Assembly (NCBI RefSeq): GCF_016757755.1
Contig: NZ_CP068437.1
Coordinates: 2,418,001 to 2,482,000, forward strand
Origin: Shewanella sp. KX20019
GTDB lineage: Bacteria > Pseudomonadota > Gammaproteobacteria > Enterobacterales > Shewanellaceae
DNA length: 64,000 nt
Direction: 5' to 3'
Positions 45,558-55,635 of this stretch are shown one piece after another; position 1 is the first letter of the stretch, and each line of letters starts with the position of its first letter. Both the position numbers and the translations under genes were made by a program. The notes under the pieces were generated by a model. That model ran no database searches. It was not told the origin of the DNA and saw only the letters and a list, made by a program, of their open reading frames with translations.

Positions 45558-45782
45558 TAGTTTTCTCCGTTAACTCTTGATTGTTGTTTTATGCGTTCTT
45601 GCTCACTTTGGGACATTTTACCTAATAAACTTGTGAAGTGTATCATTGTTTATTCGAAATGGTCGATTACCTCAATCGATTAAATCTATTAGCGAGTATC
45701 CCTGCAAAAAGTAGGTTTTTGTTCTGCTCTATACTGGCGTACAATAGTCATATTGCAATGTTGTATAACTCAGGAATTTAAA

Positions 45783-46130
45783 ATGGAAACAGTCGAAAAA
45801 ATCAAGCAGCAAATAGCCGAAAACCCAATTATCGTTTACATGAAAGGCTCACCAAAGTTACCTAGCTGTGGTTTTTCTTCTCAAGTTGCGCAGATCATGA
45901 TTAATTGTGAAGAGCAATTTGCTTTCGTTGATATTCTTCTGCACCCAGATATTCGTAGCGAACTGCCTAAATATGCTAACTGGCCAACCTTTCCACAACT
46001 ATGGATCGAAGGCGAGTTGATCGGTGGCTGTGACATTCTTACTGAAATGTTCCAGAAGGGTGAGTTACAGACTCTTATCAAGGAAGCTGCAGCAAAATAT
46101 AAAACTGAAGATGAGCAAGCAAGTAGCTAA
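45783..46130 (+). CDS. grxD: Monothiol glutaredoxin GrxD
   Basis: A 115-residue CGFS-type monothiol glutaredoxin. The active site is in LPSCGFSSQ; further conserved parts are NWPTFPQLWIEGELIGGCDI. It carries [2Fe-2S] clusters together with glutathione and BolA partners. The ATG 45783 with AGGAAT upstream is preferred over an ATG 30 bases earlier. It is transcribed away from sodB, a common gammaproteobacterial arrangement. Confidence 0.95.
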   Translation: METVEKIKQQIAENPIIVYMKGSPKLPSCGFSSQVAQIMINCEEQFAFVDILLHPDIRSELPKYANWPTFPQLWIEGELIGGCDILTEMFQKGELQTLIKEAAAKYKTEDEQASS

Positions 46131-46147
46131 TCTTTGATTTGCTAAAG

Positions 46148-46184
46148 AAAAGCCCTGAATATCTTAGATATTCAGGGCTTTTTT
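46148..46184 (+). terminator. Terminator between grxD and uraA
   Basis: Stem AAGCCCTGAATATCT / AGATATTCAGGGCTT, nearly no loop, followed by TTTT. The mirrored A tract also makes it usable for uraA on the minus strand. Confidence 0.9.
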
Positions 46185-46222
46185 ATGGATGTTTGTATTA
46201 GGAATAATGCAATGTAAACGAG

Positions 46223-47476
46223 TTATATTTGGTCAATATCGTCACTAATGATTTTGCTATGTGCAGCCGCATTATCCGGCAGTACAAGATTCATTAATAT
46301 CGCGACAATACCACATAAGCTAATCCCAGTAAGGCTAAATGAGCCGATACCAAACGCCATGCCGCCAATACCAAATACTAAGGTTACACCCACAATACTC
46401 AAGTTACGTGGTTCGTTCATATCAACGTGATTTTTGATCAACGAGTTGAGTCCAACCGCCGCAATTGAGCCGAATAGTAAACACATGATCCCGCCCATAA
46501 CTGGCACGGGTATGGTTTGCATTAAGGCGCCTAGCTTACCAACAAATGCTAATAAGATTGCAGTAATGGCCGTCCATGTCATGATCACTGGGTTAAATGC
46601 TTTAGTTAGTGTCACAGCGCCCGTTACTTCAGAGTAAGTGGTGTTTGGTGGGCCGCCGAAAGCAGATGAGGCTATGGTCGCAAAACCATCGCCTGCGAGC
46701 GTTCTGTGTAGTCCTGGCTTCTTGATGAAATCTTTTCCAGTGACGTTTGAAATAGCCAGGATATCACCGATGTGCTCTACCGCAGGTGCAATAGCTACTG
46801 GGATCATAAAGAGAATGGCGTGCCAGTTAAACTCTGGCGCGACAAAGTTAGGCAGCGCTATCCAGCTAGCGTTGGCGACCGCAGAGAAATCAACAATACC
46901 AAATGCCAAACTTAGGCCATAGCCGACAGAAATACCGGCTAAAATGGGCATTAGTTTGAGCATGCCTTTAGCAAATATGGCTACCGCGATGGTGGTAAAT
47001 AAAGAGGCTAACGAGATGATGAGCGCCGTGTTTTGTTCTACAAGTACCAGACTGCCATCACCGGTTTTACCTATTGCCATATTAACTGCAACTGGCGCTA
47101 GGCCTAAGCCGATTACGATAATTACCGGGCCGACAACCACCGGAGGTAACAAGCGCCTAATAAAGCCAGGGCCTCTTACTTTGACAACTGTGGCTAATAA
47201 AACGTACACCATGCCGGCGGCCATGAGCCCGCCCATGGTCGATGGGATCCCCCAAGTTTGTACTCCGTACATAATAGGTGCAATAAAGGCGAAAGAGGAG
47301 GCGAGGAAAATGGGTATTTGACGCTTGGTGATCAACTGAAAGATTAAGGTGCCGATTCCTGCGGTAAATAATGCAACATTGGTATCTAAGCCTGTTAATA
47401 AAGGCATCAATACTAGTGCACCAAAGGCGACAAACAACATTTGTGCCCCCTGCAAAGGCAGTGTAAGGTTTTTCAT
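46223..47476 (-). CDS. uraA: Uracil permease UraA
   Basis: A 417-residue NCS2-family proton symporter with about 14 membrane segments. Conserved family features are the PAVEHIGDI motif with the substrate-binding Glu near residue 240, and GGPPNTTYSEVTGA near 288. Imports uracil. The usual partner upp is not next to it on either side. It is convergent with grxD and divergent from the DUF2066 gene. Confidence 0.93.
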   Translation of the reverse strand: MKNLTLPLQGAQMLFVAFGALVLMPLLTGLDTNVALFTAGIGTLIFQLITKRQIPIFLASSFAFIAPIMYGVQTWGIPSTMGGLMAAGMVYVLLATVVKVRGPGFIRRLLPPVVVGPVIIVIGLGLAPVAVNMAIGKTGDGSLVLVEQNTALIISLASLFTTIAVAIFAKGMLKLMPILAGISVGYGLSLAFGIVDFSAVANASWIALPNFVAPEFNWHAILFMIPVAIAPAVEHIGDILAISNVTGKDFIKKPGLHRTLAGDGFATIASSAFGGPPNTTYSEVTGAVTLTKAFNPVIMTWTAITAILLAFVGKLGALMQTIPVPVMGGIMCLLFGSIAAVGLNSLIKNHVDMNEPRNLSIVGVTLVFGIGGMAFGIGSFSLTGISLCGIVAILMNLVLPDNAAAHSKIISDDIDQI

Positions 47477-47650
47477 TATTATTCTCTTATTTTAAATAAA
47501 CTTAACAATCATATCTTTATGCAACAAAATATTCAGCGATTTTGTTCAAACTAAACGGATCTTATTGTAATAAATCCTTGTTTATAAAAATTCCTAATTC
47601 TTACGGCTGTGGTACAATTTGGATAATTGTGTCGTTTTTGAAGCTTAAAT

Positions 47651-48763
47651 ATGCTGAGATCTATGTGTCGTTACTTAATGATATTTGCGCTATTCGTGAG
47701 TATTTCCCCGCTTGCTACTGCTGCCGAGGTTAATAAGCTGGATGAAAGCTTAGTGGCTGTAGAATCGAGAGCCAATAACTTAAGAAGCCAAGCGATTAAA
47801 CAGGCCTTTAAGGATGTTGTTCTTAAAAATACCGGTACCGAAACTGCCTTAACACATCCAGATGTTGTTAAGCAGCTGGCTAAGGCTAGTTCACTGATGA
47901 CTCAATATGGTTATCAGGAGTTAGACGGGGAGCTATTCATCCAAGTAAACTTCGACCACAAACGATTGATTAGTTTACTACGTCAAGCAGGTTTACCTGT
48001 TTGGGGCAAGCAACGTCCATTAACATTGATGTGGCTTGTTGAAGATATAGAGAATGAGAGAAGTATCTTAAGTGATGCCTCTTCGTCATCGACTCGAGAA
48101 GTGTTTAATACACAGTCGGATAATCGTGGTGTGCCTTTAGTGTTTCCTCTTATGGATCTCGATGATGCTATGCAGGTTGGTGTTAACGATATTCGGGGGC
48201 AATTCACTGATAATGTTGCCAATGCCTCGTTAAGGTATCAATTTAACTATTTCATTATGGCGACTATAGCACCGCAAGGGTCTGTATTTCGTTATCAGAT
48301 GGCACTTTACCCAAGAGAGCGTGCCGATGATGCCAGTCAATTGACTCCTTTAATCAATGCAAATGGTGAAGTTGCCACAGTTGAGAAAGCGGTCACAGCG
48401 ATAACCGCAGCAGCGAGTGAATATTATGTGAGTCAATATGCCATCGCTGATTCTGGTGAAAAACTGACCACTAAAATTGCATTTACCGATGTTAGCCACA
48501 TGAAGCAGCTTGTTGAAATCGAGACGTATCTAAATCAATTGAGTGCCATAAAAACGGCAAGTGTTGCTCGTGTAGAGGGCACGACAGTTGAGTTTAATTT
48601 AGCGCTTTTTGGTAATGAAGATGATCTGCATCGTTTAATGAAGCTTGATCCGCGGATTGAAGTCATTAAGAGTATTACTGCCGATGATATGGAGTATGCC
48701 AGCTTTGAACCAATGGCTAAGGTCGAGAAACAGATACAGATCTACTATTGGAAAGGTCAATAG
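47651..48763 (+). CDS. DUF2066 domain protein
   Basis: A 370-residue protein with an N-terminal signal peptide that ends at LATAAEV (about residue 25). The body matches DUF2066, a family of exported proteobacterial proteins of unknown role. It is commonly found directly upstream of hda, as here. There are two possible starts (47651 and 47663); the first is used. Confidence 0.85.
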   Translation: MLRSMCRYLMIFALFVSISPLATAAEVNKLDESLVAVESRANNLRSQAIKQAFKDVVLKNTGTETALTHPDVVKQLAKASSLMTQYGYQELDGELFIQVNFDHKRLISLLRQAGLPVWGKQRPLTLMWLVEDIENERSILSDASSSSTREVFNTQSDNRGVPLVFPLMDLDDAMQVGVNDIRGQFTDNVANASLRYQFNYFIMATIAPQGSVFRYQMALYPRERADDASQLTPLINANGEVATVEKAVTAITAAASEYYVSQYAIADSGEKLTTKIAFTDVSHMKQLVEIETYLNQLSAIKTASVARVEGTTVEFNLALFGNEDDLHRLMKLDPRIEVIKSITADDMEYASFEPMAKVEKQIQIYYWKGQ

Positions 48764-48835
48764 CTCCCAATTACTAGGTGCCCATGGTAACATGTGCGCC
48801 TAAATTGAAATTCTGCGTTGTCGAGATACTGCTGA

Positions 48836-49546
48836 GTGAAATCAAACTCACCGTTACAATTATCATTACCCGTTCATCTACCGGACGATGAAACCTTTAA
48901 CAGTTACTATCCTGCTGCTGGCAATGATCAACTCATACAGAGTTTGCAAGCTTGTGCAGAGGGGCTAGCAGAAGGTGCTGTTTTTATCTGGGGTCCAGAA
49001 AAATCTGGCCGAACTCACTTAATGCATGCAGCGTGCGCTCACGCAAATGATCTTGGCCGTAGCAGCTTTTATATCCCATTAGGGATCCATGCCAGTATCT
49101 CTCCAGCCTTGTTAGAAGGTTTGGAAAAGATTGATTTAGTGTGTATTGATGATGTTAATGCCATCGCTGGTCATCCTGTTTGGGAAGAGGCTATTTTTGA
49201 TCTTTACAATCGCATCTCCGAACAAAAAACCTGTTCATTGGTATTAAGTGCCAGCGTTTCACCGCAGGATACTGGTTTTTCATTACCCGATCTCATTTCA
49301 CGAATGCAGTGGGGTTTAAATTATCAGCTGCAACCTATGGCTGATGATGAAAAGTTAGCGGCGCTACAGCGTCGTGCTGCAATGCGCGGTTTACAGCTTT
49401 CTGACGATGTGGGCCGTTTTTTACTCAATCGATTAGCCAGAGACTTAAGAACGTTATTTGATGTATTAGACCGCCTAGATAAAGCATCTTTGGTTCATCA
49501 ACGTAAGTTGACAATTCCTTTTATAAAAGAGATGTTGCGGCTTTAA
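48836..49546 (+). CDS. hda: DnaA inactivator Hda
   Basis: A 236-residue AAA+ protein related to DnaA domain III. The clamp-binding motif QLSLP is at residues 8-12, a Walker A-like PEKSGRTHL at about 54-62, and the C-terminal part has arginine finger and box VIII residues. Hda with the DNA-loaded sliding clamp stimulates ATP hydrolysis by DnaA and so prevents re-initiation. The start codon is GTG. Confidence 0.95.
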   Translation: MKSNSPLQLSLPVHLPDDETFNSYYPAAGNDQLIQSLQACAEGLAEGAVFIWGPEKSGRTHLMHAACAHANDLGRSSFYIPLGIHASISPALLEGLEKIDLVCIDDVNAIAGHPVWEEAIFDLYNRISEQKTCSLVLSASVSPQDTGFSLPDLISRMQWGLNYQLQPMADDEKLAALQRRAAMRGLQLSDDVGRFLLNRLARDLRTLFDVLDRLDKASLVHQRKLTIPFIKEMLRL

Positions 49547-49577
49547 CCGTTGCTTTAAATCGATAATTTAAAATATT

Positions 49578-49604
49578 AAAAGCCCAGAATTAACTGGGCT
49601 TTTT
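49578..49604 (+). terminator. Terminator after hda
   Basis: Stem AGCCCAG / CTGGGCT with a six-base loop, an A tract before it and TTTT after it. Confidence 0.88.
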
Positions 49605-49627
49605 ACGTTAAAACTTAATAGGCTCAA

Positions 49628-51526
49628 TTAATCTTCACGTAACGGGTGTCTATTACCGCTTAAGGTTAGCGGCGCTGTAACTTCAACCTGCTGTGATACG
49701 CGGTTTATAGCGCTGGGTGTGGTCGGCGAAATCGTTAAGTTTTCTGACCAGCTATCTCCGTGAATCATAAAAATGGGCTGCGGTAGCTTACTTACCAGAC
49801 CCATGCTATCTAATTCAGGCAGTATTTGCTCAATAACGAATGCGGCGCGTGATTGAAGAGCATTATCACCGATCCTGCCTCTTTGGCCCCAATCAACACT
49901 AATGGTATCGGCTGTTGCCACTTCAGGCTTATCAGTCACCGCTACATCTCGTTGTATTTCAAGTCTATGGCTCATCATGGCTTCTTCAAATAACATGGCT
50001 GCATCTTCTCTACGGGTTGAATAGCCGTAGTAATCTGAGGCGGTATCGTTTGAGAAAAAGCTCGTTATATCACTCGGGCCGTAGGCCTTTTGGGTCTCAT
50101 TGGCAGCCTCGCCTCTAAAACTCACATCGGCGAGACTGGTCATTATTTCACTGTTTAACGGGTACATGGCGGATAATTGATCAGAGATGAGCAGTTGCTG
50201 ACTATCTCTATTTTGATAGTCGTCGAGTAGTGTCGGGCCTTGAAGGCTTGCATGTATGCTGCGAGGAAAAAAATCATTTGCGTGTGCTAGCTCATGGTAG
50301 AGCAGGGATGCAAGATCTGGATGCATTTCAGTGGCACTGCGGTTTACTCTAGTACTTCTTGGCGTGACATAGGAGGTATATTGGTTATTTTTGACATAGC
50401 GCCATGGCATAAGAAAATTTAATTCACTACCAAAACCACTACGATAATCAGGGGCTTCGTTGATGGTATCTCGCTCTTCAGCGAGTAACCATAAATCGTT
50501 TGGATCTAGATAAATGGCACCGGTGACAACCCAATAAAACGATGGTCGTACATCATAGCTGATAACAACCGCGGTGACAGATTGAAGTAACGTTGCAAAG
50601 TCACTGTTAGGATCTAAGTTATCAAGAAAATACTCAAAATTTTCCCCCATCCACTGATGGGAAACTAACAGCCTATCTAAAATCTGCTGTTTGCTGTTAT
50701 TGGGTTGTTGACCAATTAAGGGCAGTTGCGCGATGGTACAGTTTTGGTTCAATTGATTCGAGTATACACAGTTTTTAAGTACTGATTTATAGGGTGAATC
50801 ACTTTGGTAAGCAAAGGTTTTTGCAATGGGTGTATCGAAATAGGGCGAGGTAATTGCAGCTTCTTTGGTTATCAATAAATGAACCTCATCTGATACTGGC
50901 AGTCCATTGATGGTGGCAGTTGCACGTAGCGTCGCAAAGGTATCTTCAGTAACGATTGGGGCGCTAAACAGAGGGTTTTCAGAGGCTGACAGATCAACCG
51001 TAAGATCTGGGCCAGCAACAAGGCACCAACTAATATCTTGTGGACTGTTTGAGGTTGGCGTATCTATTCTAAAGCTAACCCCGCTGCCCATGCTAACTTG
51101 ATGATCGCTGCGGATTGCTAATGGATCCGGCTGGCCTTCCGTTACCTCTATCGTTACGGTTTCTGTAAAGGAATTAGTTGCTCCTATCGCCACTAATTCA
51201 AATTGGTAGTGACCAATTGATTTCGGCGTAAAAGCCAACACTGGGCTACGGCTTGACTTTAAAATCAATGTGTCGCCAGATTTTTGTGTCCATTGGAAAG
51301 TATAATTTGTGCTATCTACACCATTAATGGTGGCCGCAATGACAGCTGGTTGCAGTGTGTTATAGCTTTCTATATGGAAGAGAAGGCTGGAATTGGTAGA
51401 CACTTCAACGAGTGATGATTGAGTGTCACATCGGCCGATTAAGTCACTATCGTTATTTTCATTACTCCCTCCACAGGCAGCGAGAAAAAAGATCCCCAGT
51501 AACATAAGCTGATTTTTGTTAATCAT
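49628..51526 (-). CDS. Lipoprotein with HELAH metalloprotease-like motif
   Basis: A 632-residue predicted lipoprotein: signal peptide with lipobox LAACGG, lipidated Cys at residue 18. The N-terminal 230 residues look like two immunoglobulin/PKD-like beta domains. The C-terminal part has YHELAHANDF near residue 415, a HExxH zinc-protease motif, with a candidate third ligand in the Glu-rich AAMLFEEAMMSHRLE region near 520. No named family is recognised. A single gene, ending 24 bases after the hda terminator. Peptidase activity is inferred from the motif only. Confidence 0.7.
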   Translation of the reverse strand: MINKNQLMLLGIFFLAACGGSNENNDSDLIGRCDTQSSLVEVSTNSSLLFHIESYNTLQPAVIAATINGVDSTNYTFQWTQKSGDTLILKSSRSPVLAFTPKSIGHYQFELVAIGATNSFTETVTIEVTEGQPDPLAIRSDHQVSMGSGVSFRIDTPTSNSPQDISWCLVAGPDLTVDLSASENPLFSAPIVTEDTFATLRATATINGLPVSDEVHLLITKEAAITSPYFDTPIAKTFAYQSDSPYKSVLKNCVYSNQLNQNCTIAQLPLIGQQPNNSKQQILDRLLVSHQWMGENFEYFLDNLDPNSDFATLLQSVTAVVISYDVRPSFYWVVTGAIYLDPNDLWLLAEERDTINEAPDYRSGFGSELNFLMPWRYVKNNQYTSYVTPRSTRVNRSATEMHPDLASLLYHELAHANDFFPRSIHASLQGPTLLDDYQNRDSQQLLISDQLSAMYPLNSEIMTSLADVSFRGEAANETQKAYGPSDITSFFSNDTASDYYGYSTRREDAAMLFEEAMMSHRLEIQRDVAVTDKPEVATADTISVDWGQRGRIGDNALQSRAAFVIEQILPELDSMGLVSKLPQPIFMIHGDSWSENLTISPTTPSAINRVSQQVEVTAPLTLSGNRHPLRED

Positions 51527-51798
51527 TAACCGACCTCAATATTATTTTAATTAGCGGTTTATTAGTTGCTTATCCAATATAGCACGCGTGATGTTATCGA
51601 AAAAGTGCAGTATTGTTTTGCTTGTGTAATGGCGGTAATAGCATTTTATGTGGAGGGTGGAGCCGTTAAATACGAGCCAAAATGTTATTAATATTGCGGC
51701 TTAGCATTAACGTTCGAAGTGAGGTGAATGCGCTTTTTTTAACTTGCTATATATGGGTATTGCAAAGGCTGGTCTAAACCAGCCCTTGAGGATTTGAG

Positions 51799-52170
51799 TT
51801 ACTTTTTCTTCTTTTTAAGACCAAGACCCAATTCGCGGCCACGGATCCTGGCATAGAAGGGAAAACCAATTAACAGTGCGCCAATGAGGAGAGACTCTAT
51901 CAAAGCAAAAATGAAATTAGTGTCAGTAACATAGAGCAGTGTTAAGGCATGCAACATATATAAACAAAGTATAAAACTAGCCCATGCGTAGGTGTATGGT
52001 TTACCAGTTAAAATACCTTTAAGAGGCAATAACAAAGGCACTAACCATAATAGGCTAAATAACATTGAATATTCGCCAGACATGCCTTGTTGAATGAACC
52101 AACCGCCAAGCATTATAACTAAAATGACATAGCCAGCGCGGCAAAGTGTAAAGAGGGTAGATGACTCCAT
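51799..52170 (-). CDS. DUF2069 membrane protein
   Basis: A 123-residue inner-membrane protein with four hydrophobic segments and a very basic C-terminal tail ending in a run of Lys. Length and layout fit DUF2069, which is found in gammaproteobacteria next to arsC/yfgD and bepA, as here. Function unknown. It is 12 bases downstream of arsC. Confidence 0.82.
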   Translation of the reverse strand: MESSTLFTLCRAGYVILVIMLGGWFIQQGMSGEYSMLFSLLWLVPLLLPLKGILTGKPYTYAWASFILCLYMLHALTLLYVTDTNFIFALIESLLIGALLIGFPFYARIRGRELGLGLKKKKK

Positions 52171-52182
52171 TTGCGTGCTCGC

Positions 52183-52539
52183 TTATAAAATGGCTAATAC
52201 GTTTTCAGGGGGACGACCAATAGCCGCTTTATTATTTGCTAATACGATAGGTCGTTCAATTAGTTTTGGAGTGTCGACCATAGCTTGAATTAGTTGTAGA
52301 TCTGTTAAGCTTTCATCGCTTAAATTTTGTTGCTTATACTCGTCCTCTTTTACTCGCATCATCTGTCTTGGCGCCACGCCAAGCTTGGCTTTTATGCTGG
52401 TGATGTCATCTACCGATAGCGGTGTTTTTAAGTATTCAATGATTTGAATACTACAGCCTTGCGCTTCTAATAAAGCTAAGGTTTGTCTGCTTTTTGAGCA
52501 TCTAGGGTTGTGGATAATACTTACACTTGTCATAGTCAT
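52183..52539 (-). CDS. arsC: ArsC-family protein (arsenate reductase, YfgD type)
   Basis: A 118-residue thioredoxin-fold protein of the ArsC family. The active-site cysteine is in IHNPRCSKSR, with Arg in ERPIVL and RPPE near the end. The glutaredoxin-linked ArsC class reduces arsenate to arsenite. The chromosomal copy near bepA, without an ars operon, is the YfgD type, whose true substrate is uncertain. There are two closely spaced starts (MTMTS). Confidence 0.88.
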   Translation of the reverse strand: MTMTSVSIIHNPRCSKSRQTLALLEAQGCSIQIIEYLKTPLSVDDITSIKAKLGVAPRQMMRVKEDEYKQQNLSDESLTDLQLIQAMVDTPKLIERPIVLANNKAAIGRPPENVLAIL

Positions 52540-52607
52540 TTTATTCTTATCTAAAAAATTGCCGATATCATACTGTATTTAGTGACTTGAGTCACAATAA
52601 ACAGCGC

Positions 52608-54068
52608 TTACTGCAAGGCTTCCATTGCTCTGTCTGCTTGTCTAAATTGTCTTATTCTGGCTTCAATTCGTGCAAGTTGTAATGGATTATCCTTGGACTG
52701 TTTATAGGCAAAATTCAACTGATCGATAGCTGTCTTATAATCGGCGGCTAGCGCTAATGATTCTGCTTTCACATAATGTTCCATTGCCTTATTACCGTTC
52801 TTTTTATAAGCCTGATTCAACAATAGGTAGGCTAGCTGGTCTTGCTTATCAAGGAATATCAGCTCTTCAAGCAAGGGGATAGCCTTTTCGGTTTGGCCAT
52901 CTTCAATGTAAACATTGGCCAAGTTGGTATTGACCACAGTTGAGGTTGGTTTAATTTGTTGCTCTTTGAGCAGCAAAGCTATCGCGCCTTTATAATCACC
53001 TTTTTGAGTCAACAAGTCCGTTTTTGTATCTATGAAAAACAGATTGTTAGGTGCGCTTGCAAGCAATTGATCGATTATCAATTCAGATTCGTCGAATTTG
53101 TCCATTCTAAATAGTGCCAGTGCTTTGCCGTACTCTGCCGCACTTTTAAAGCTATAACGATTATGTTTTAACTGTTTCTCAAATATCGATAATACAGCAG
53201 CTTCGCTGTAGCCGGAAAATCGAACTTGAATTCGTGCCTTCGCCAGCTGAAAGTTCAAGTTGTCTGGAATGTGTCTTAATGGATATTGTTGCGCTCTAAT
53301 TCTTGCTTCTGAGATCCGCGACTCTGGTAATGGGTGAGTCAACAACATTTGTGGTGGCTTAGTGGTGAATCGGTAGCGCGAGGCAAGCTTACCAAAGAAA
53401 TCGGCTGCACCATTAGGATCGAAGCCTGCATCAACTAAAATCTGCATGCCGATTCTGTCAGCTTCTTTTTCGTGCAAACGGGTAAAGTTAATTTTTGCTT
53501 GTGTTGCTAACGCTTGGGTTGTTGCAAGGGCCGCCATACCCGCTTGAGGCGAGGCTATGGTCAATAATATTGCACCTAACAGCCCGGCAATCGTAGCAGT
53601 AGAGCTTTTTTCTTGTGCTTCAAGTGAGCGTGCTAAGTGTCGCTGTGTAACGTGAGTGATTTCGTGGCCAAGAACTGAGGCTAGCTCGCTTTCGGTGTCA
53701 GCATTGAGAAATAGGCCTGTGTGTACGCCAACGTGGCCACCAAAAAAGGCAAAAGCATTAATTTCATCGTTACGCAGCAAGAAAAAATAGAACGGCGTTT
53801 TCACACCCGTTGCATGCGCTACCAGCTTATTACCCAGTTCCGTTAGATACTGATTAAGCACGGGGTCGTTGAGCATCGGGGCCGATGCCCTGATAACGCG
53901 CATATACGCATCTCCATATTCAGTTTCTTTTTCCAAACTGAATGTGTTGACTGCGGCAGTGCCTAAATCAGGCAGATCGTTATTTGCATAGGTAACAGGT
54001 GTTGCAGTACCTAATATAAATGCTAACGTGCCTGCAATAACTGATTTTGAAAAAGTTAGTTTACTCAA
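52608..54068 (-). CDS. bepA: BepA-type outer-membrane assembly protease
   Basis: A 486-residue periplasmic M48 metalloprotease. A signal peptide ends near residue 28. The zinc motif HEITH is near residue 135 (LGHEITHVTQRHL), with the third ligand Glu in HEKEADRIG. A TPR region occupies the C-terminal 200 residues. BepA assists or degrades the LPS-transport protein LptD and other Bam substrates. It lies upstream of arsC on the same strand. Confidence 0.92.
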   Translation of the reverse strand: MSKLTFSKSVIAGTLAFILGTATPVTYANNDLPDLGTAAVNTFSLEKETEYGDAYMRVIRASAPMLNDPVLNQYLTELGNKLVAHATGVKTPFYFFLLRNDEINAFAFFGGHVGVHTGLFLNADTESELASVLGHEITHVTQRHLARSLEAQEKSSTATIAGLLGAILLTIASPQAGMAALATTQALATQAKINFTRLHEKEADRIGMQILVDAGFDPNGAADFFGKLASRYRFTTKPPQMLLTHPLPESRISEARIRAQQYPLRHIPDNLNFQLAKARIQVRFSGYSEAAVLSIFEKQLKHNRYSFKSAAEYGKALALFRMDKFDESELIIDQLLASAPNNLFFIDTKTDLLTQKGDYKGAIALLLKEQQIKPTSTVVNTNLANVYIEDGQTEKAIPLLEELIFLDKQDQLAYLLLNQAYKKNGNKAMEHYVKAESLALAADYKTAIDQLNFAYKQSKDNPLQLARIEARIRQFRQADRAMEALQ

Positions 54069-54179
54069 GCGGATCCTTAATTTGGGCTATGCTTTTCTTG
54101 TTGTAAGGCCACAATGCTTGCTTGTGGTTTGCACTGCTTATTAGGATAATAGCCTTAGATTGTTTATAGCAAGTTCATT

Positions 54180-54395
54180 ATGAATATTATTGATTTAACA
54201 GCCTTTCGTTGTCCATTGCCATTAGTCAAAGTGAAATTGGCCTTAAAGCAGCTGAAATCGGGACAAAAAGTTAGGGTTCTGTTATCAGACCCTGGGTCTA
54301 AGCAAGATGTTCCCCGCTTTTTAAAAAAAGTCGGTTATCATCACGAAATATTTACACTCGATGAGTATATTTTGGCACTTGAGATCACTAAGTAA
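54180..54395 (+). CDS. TusA-like sulfurtransferase
   Basis: A 71-residue SirA/TusA-fold protein. The conserved CPxP motif is at residues 11-14 (RCPLPLVK). TusA proteins carry sulfur as persulfide on that Cys for tRNA thiolation and other routes. This is a shorter paralogue of true TusA, transcribed divergently from bepA. Its substrate is unknown. Confidence 0.87.
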   Translation: MNIIDLTAFRCPLPLVKVKLALKQLKSGQKVRVLLSDPGSKQDVPRFLKKVGYHHEIFTLDEYILALEITK

Positions 54396-54491
54396 AGTGA
54401 CTTTAAACTGTTTTACACCTGTTTAGTGTAAAGCATCATTTTTTAACAGCAGCGGTACAGTAGGTATTTTCTGCTGGATTAGGGAACATAA

Positions 54492-55586
54492 ATGTTAACC
54501 ATTTTGAGTCGTTGGTATAAAGAGCGTTTTAGCGATCCACAAGCTGTTACTTTAGTACTTATTCTTGTTGGCTTGGCGCTAGCGATTTACTTCGCCGGTG
54601 GCTTACTTGCCCCTTTACTCGTCGCGCTAGTACTTGCATTTTTATTGGAGTGGCCAGTGGCTCAAATGGCGCGAATAGGTATTAATCGTACGCCTGCAGC
54701 ATCCTTGGTATTGATCTTGTTTATTGGCCTAATGTTACTGATCAGTTTTGGTTTAATTCCAAGCCTTTGGCGTCAAGGTGTAAGCCTAATCGGTGATTTG
54801 CCTAATATGATTGATAAAGGGTTGCATACCGCGCAGCAGTTTATCAATCAGTATCCACAATTCGTCAATCCGACGCAATTAGATACTATGGTTGGAGAGC
54901 TGAAAAAAATGCTTGATACCCAGCATCTATTGGATATTGGTAAACAGTTGTTAGGCTATTCAGCATCTCTGTTAGTACTGATGGTTTATGTTATTTTGGT
55001 GCCATTATTAGTCTTTTTCTTCCTCAAAGATAAAGACGAGTTGATCCGTGGCAGTAAACGATTCTTCCCTTCAAACCGTGATTTAGCGCGTAAGGTTTGG
55101 AATGAGATGCATCAACAAATTTTTAATTATATTCGCGGTAAAGTGATTGAAATTGTAATTATTGGCGTGGTGAGCTATGCCTTCTTTGCTGTTATGGATC
55201 TGAGATATGCAGCATTGTTGGGTGTGTTAACCGGCTTATCAGTGCTTATTCCGTATGTGGGGGCAACGCTAGTGACCCTACCTATCGCTTTGGTGGCTTT
55301 TTTCCAATGGGGTATAAGTACCGAATTTGGTTACCTCATGATAGGTTATGGAATAATCCAAGCCTTAGACGGTAATCTGTTGGTACCAATATTGTTTTCT
55401 GATGCTGTTGATTTACATCCGGTGTTCATCATTGCTGCTGTGTTGGTGTTTGGTGGATTATGGGGAGTATGGGGCGTCTTCTTTGCTATCCCGCTTGCCT
55501 CACTGGTTAAAGCAGTTATCAATGCCTGGCCGGTGCATGAACCACTGTTAACCAGTAATGACGGATCCTCCGAAAAACAAAAGTAA
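54492..55586 (+). CDS. AI-2E family transporter (PerM-like)
   Basis: A 364-residue inner-membrane protein with about eight helices: two at the N terminus, a pair near 65-90, one near 160, and a cluster between 220 and 350. It belongs to the AI-2E (UPF0118/PerM) family. Members export small molecules or ions; the substrate here is unknown. The AGGGAA ribosome site is seven bases upstream. It lies 96 bases after the TusA-like gene. Confidence 0.9.
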   Translation: MLTILSRWYKERFSDPQAVTLVLILVGLALAIYFAGGLLAPLLVALVLAFLLEWPVAQMARIGINRTPAASLVLILFIGLMLLISFGLIPSLWRQGVSLIGDLPNMIDKGLHTAQQFINQYPQFVNPTQLDTMVGELKKMLDTQHLLDIGKQLLGYSASLLVLMVYVILVPLLVFFFLKDKDELIRGSKRFFPSNRDLARKVWNEMHQQIFNYIRGKVIEIVIIGVVSYAFFAVMDLRYAALLGVLTGLSVLIPYVGATLVTLPIALVAFFQWGISTEFGYLMIGYGIIQALDGNLLVPILFSDAVDLHPVFIIAAVLVFGGLWGVWGVFFAIPLASLVKAVINAWPVHEPLLTSNDGSSEKQK

Positions 55587-55612
55587 CAGTCATCACTTGA
55601 GTTTGACGATAT

Positions 55613-55634
55613 AGGGGCTTGATAGCCCCTTTTT
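55613..55634. terminator. Terminator after the AI-2E family gene
   Basis: Stem AGGGGCT / AGCCCCT with loop TGAT and TTTT. It also lies just beyond the stop of argP on the opposite strand. Confidence 0.85.
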
Positions 55635-55635
55635 G

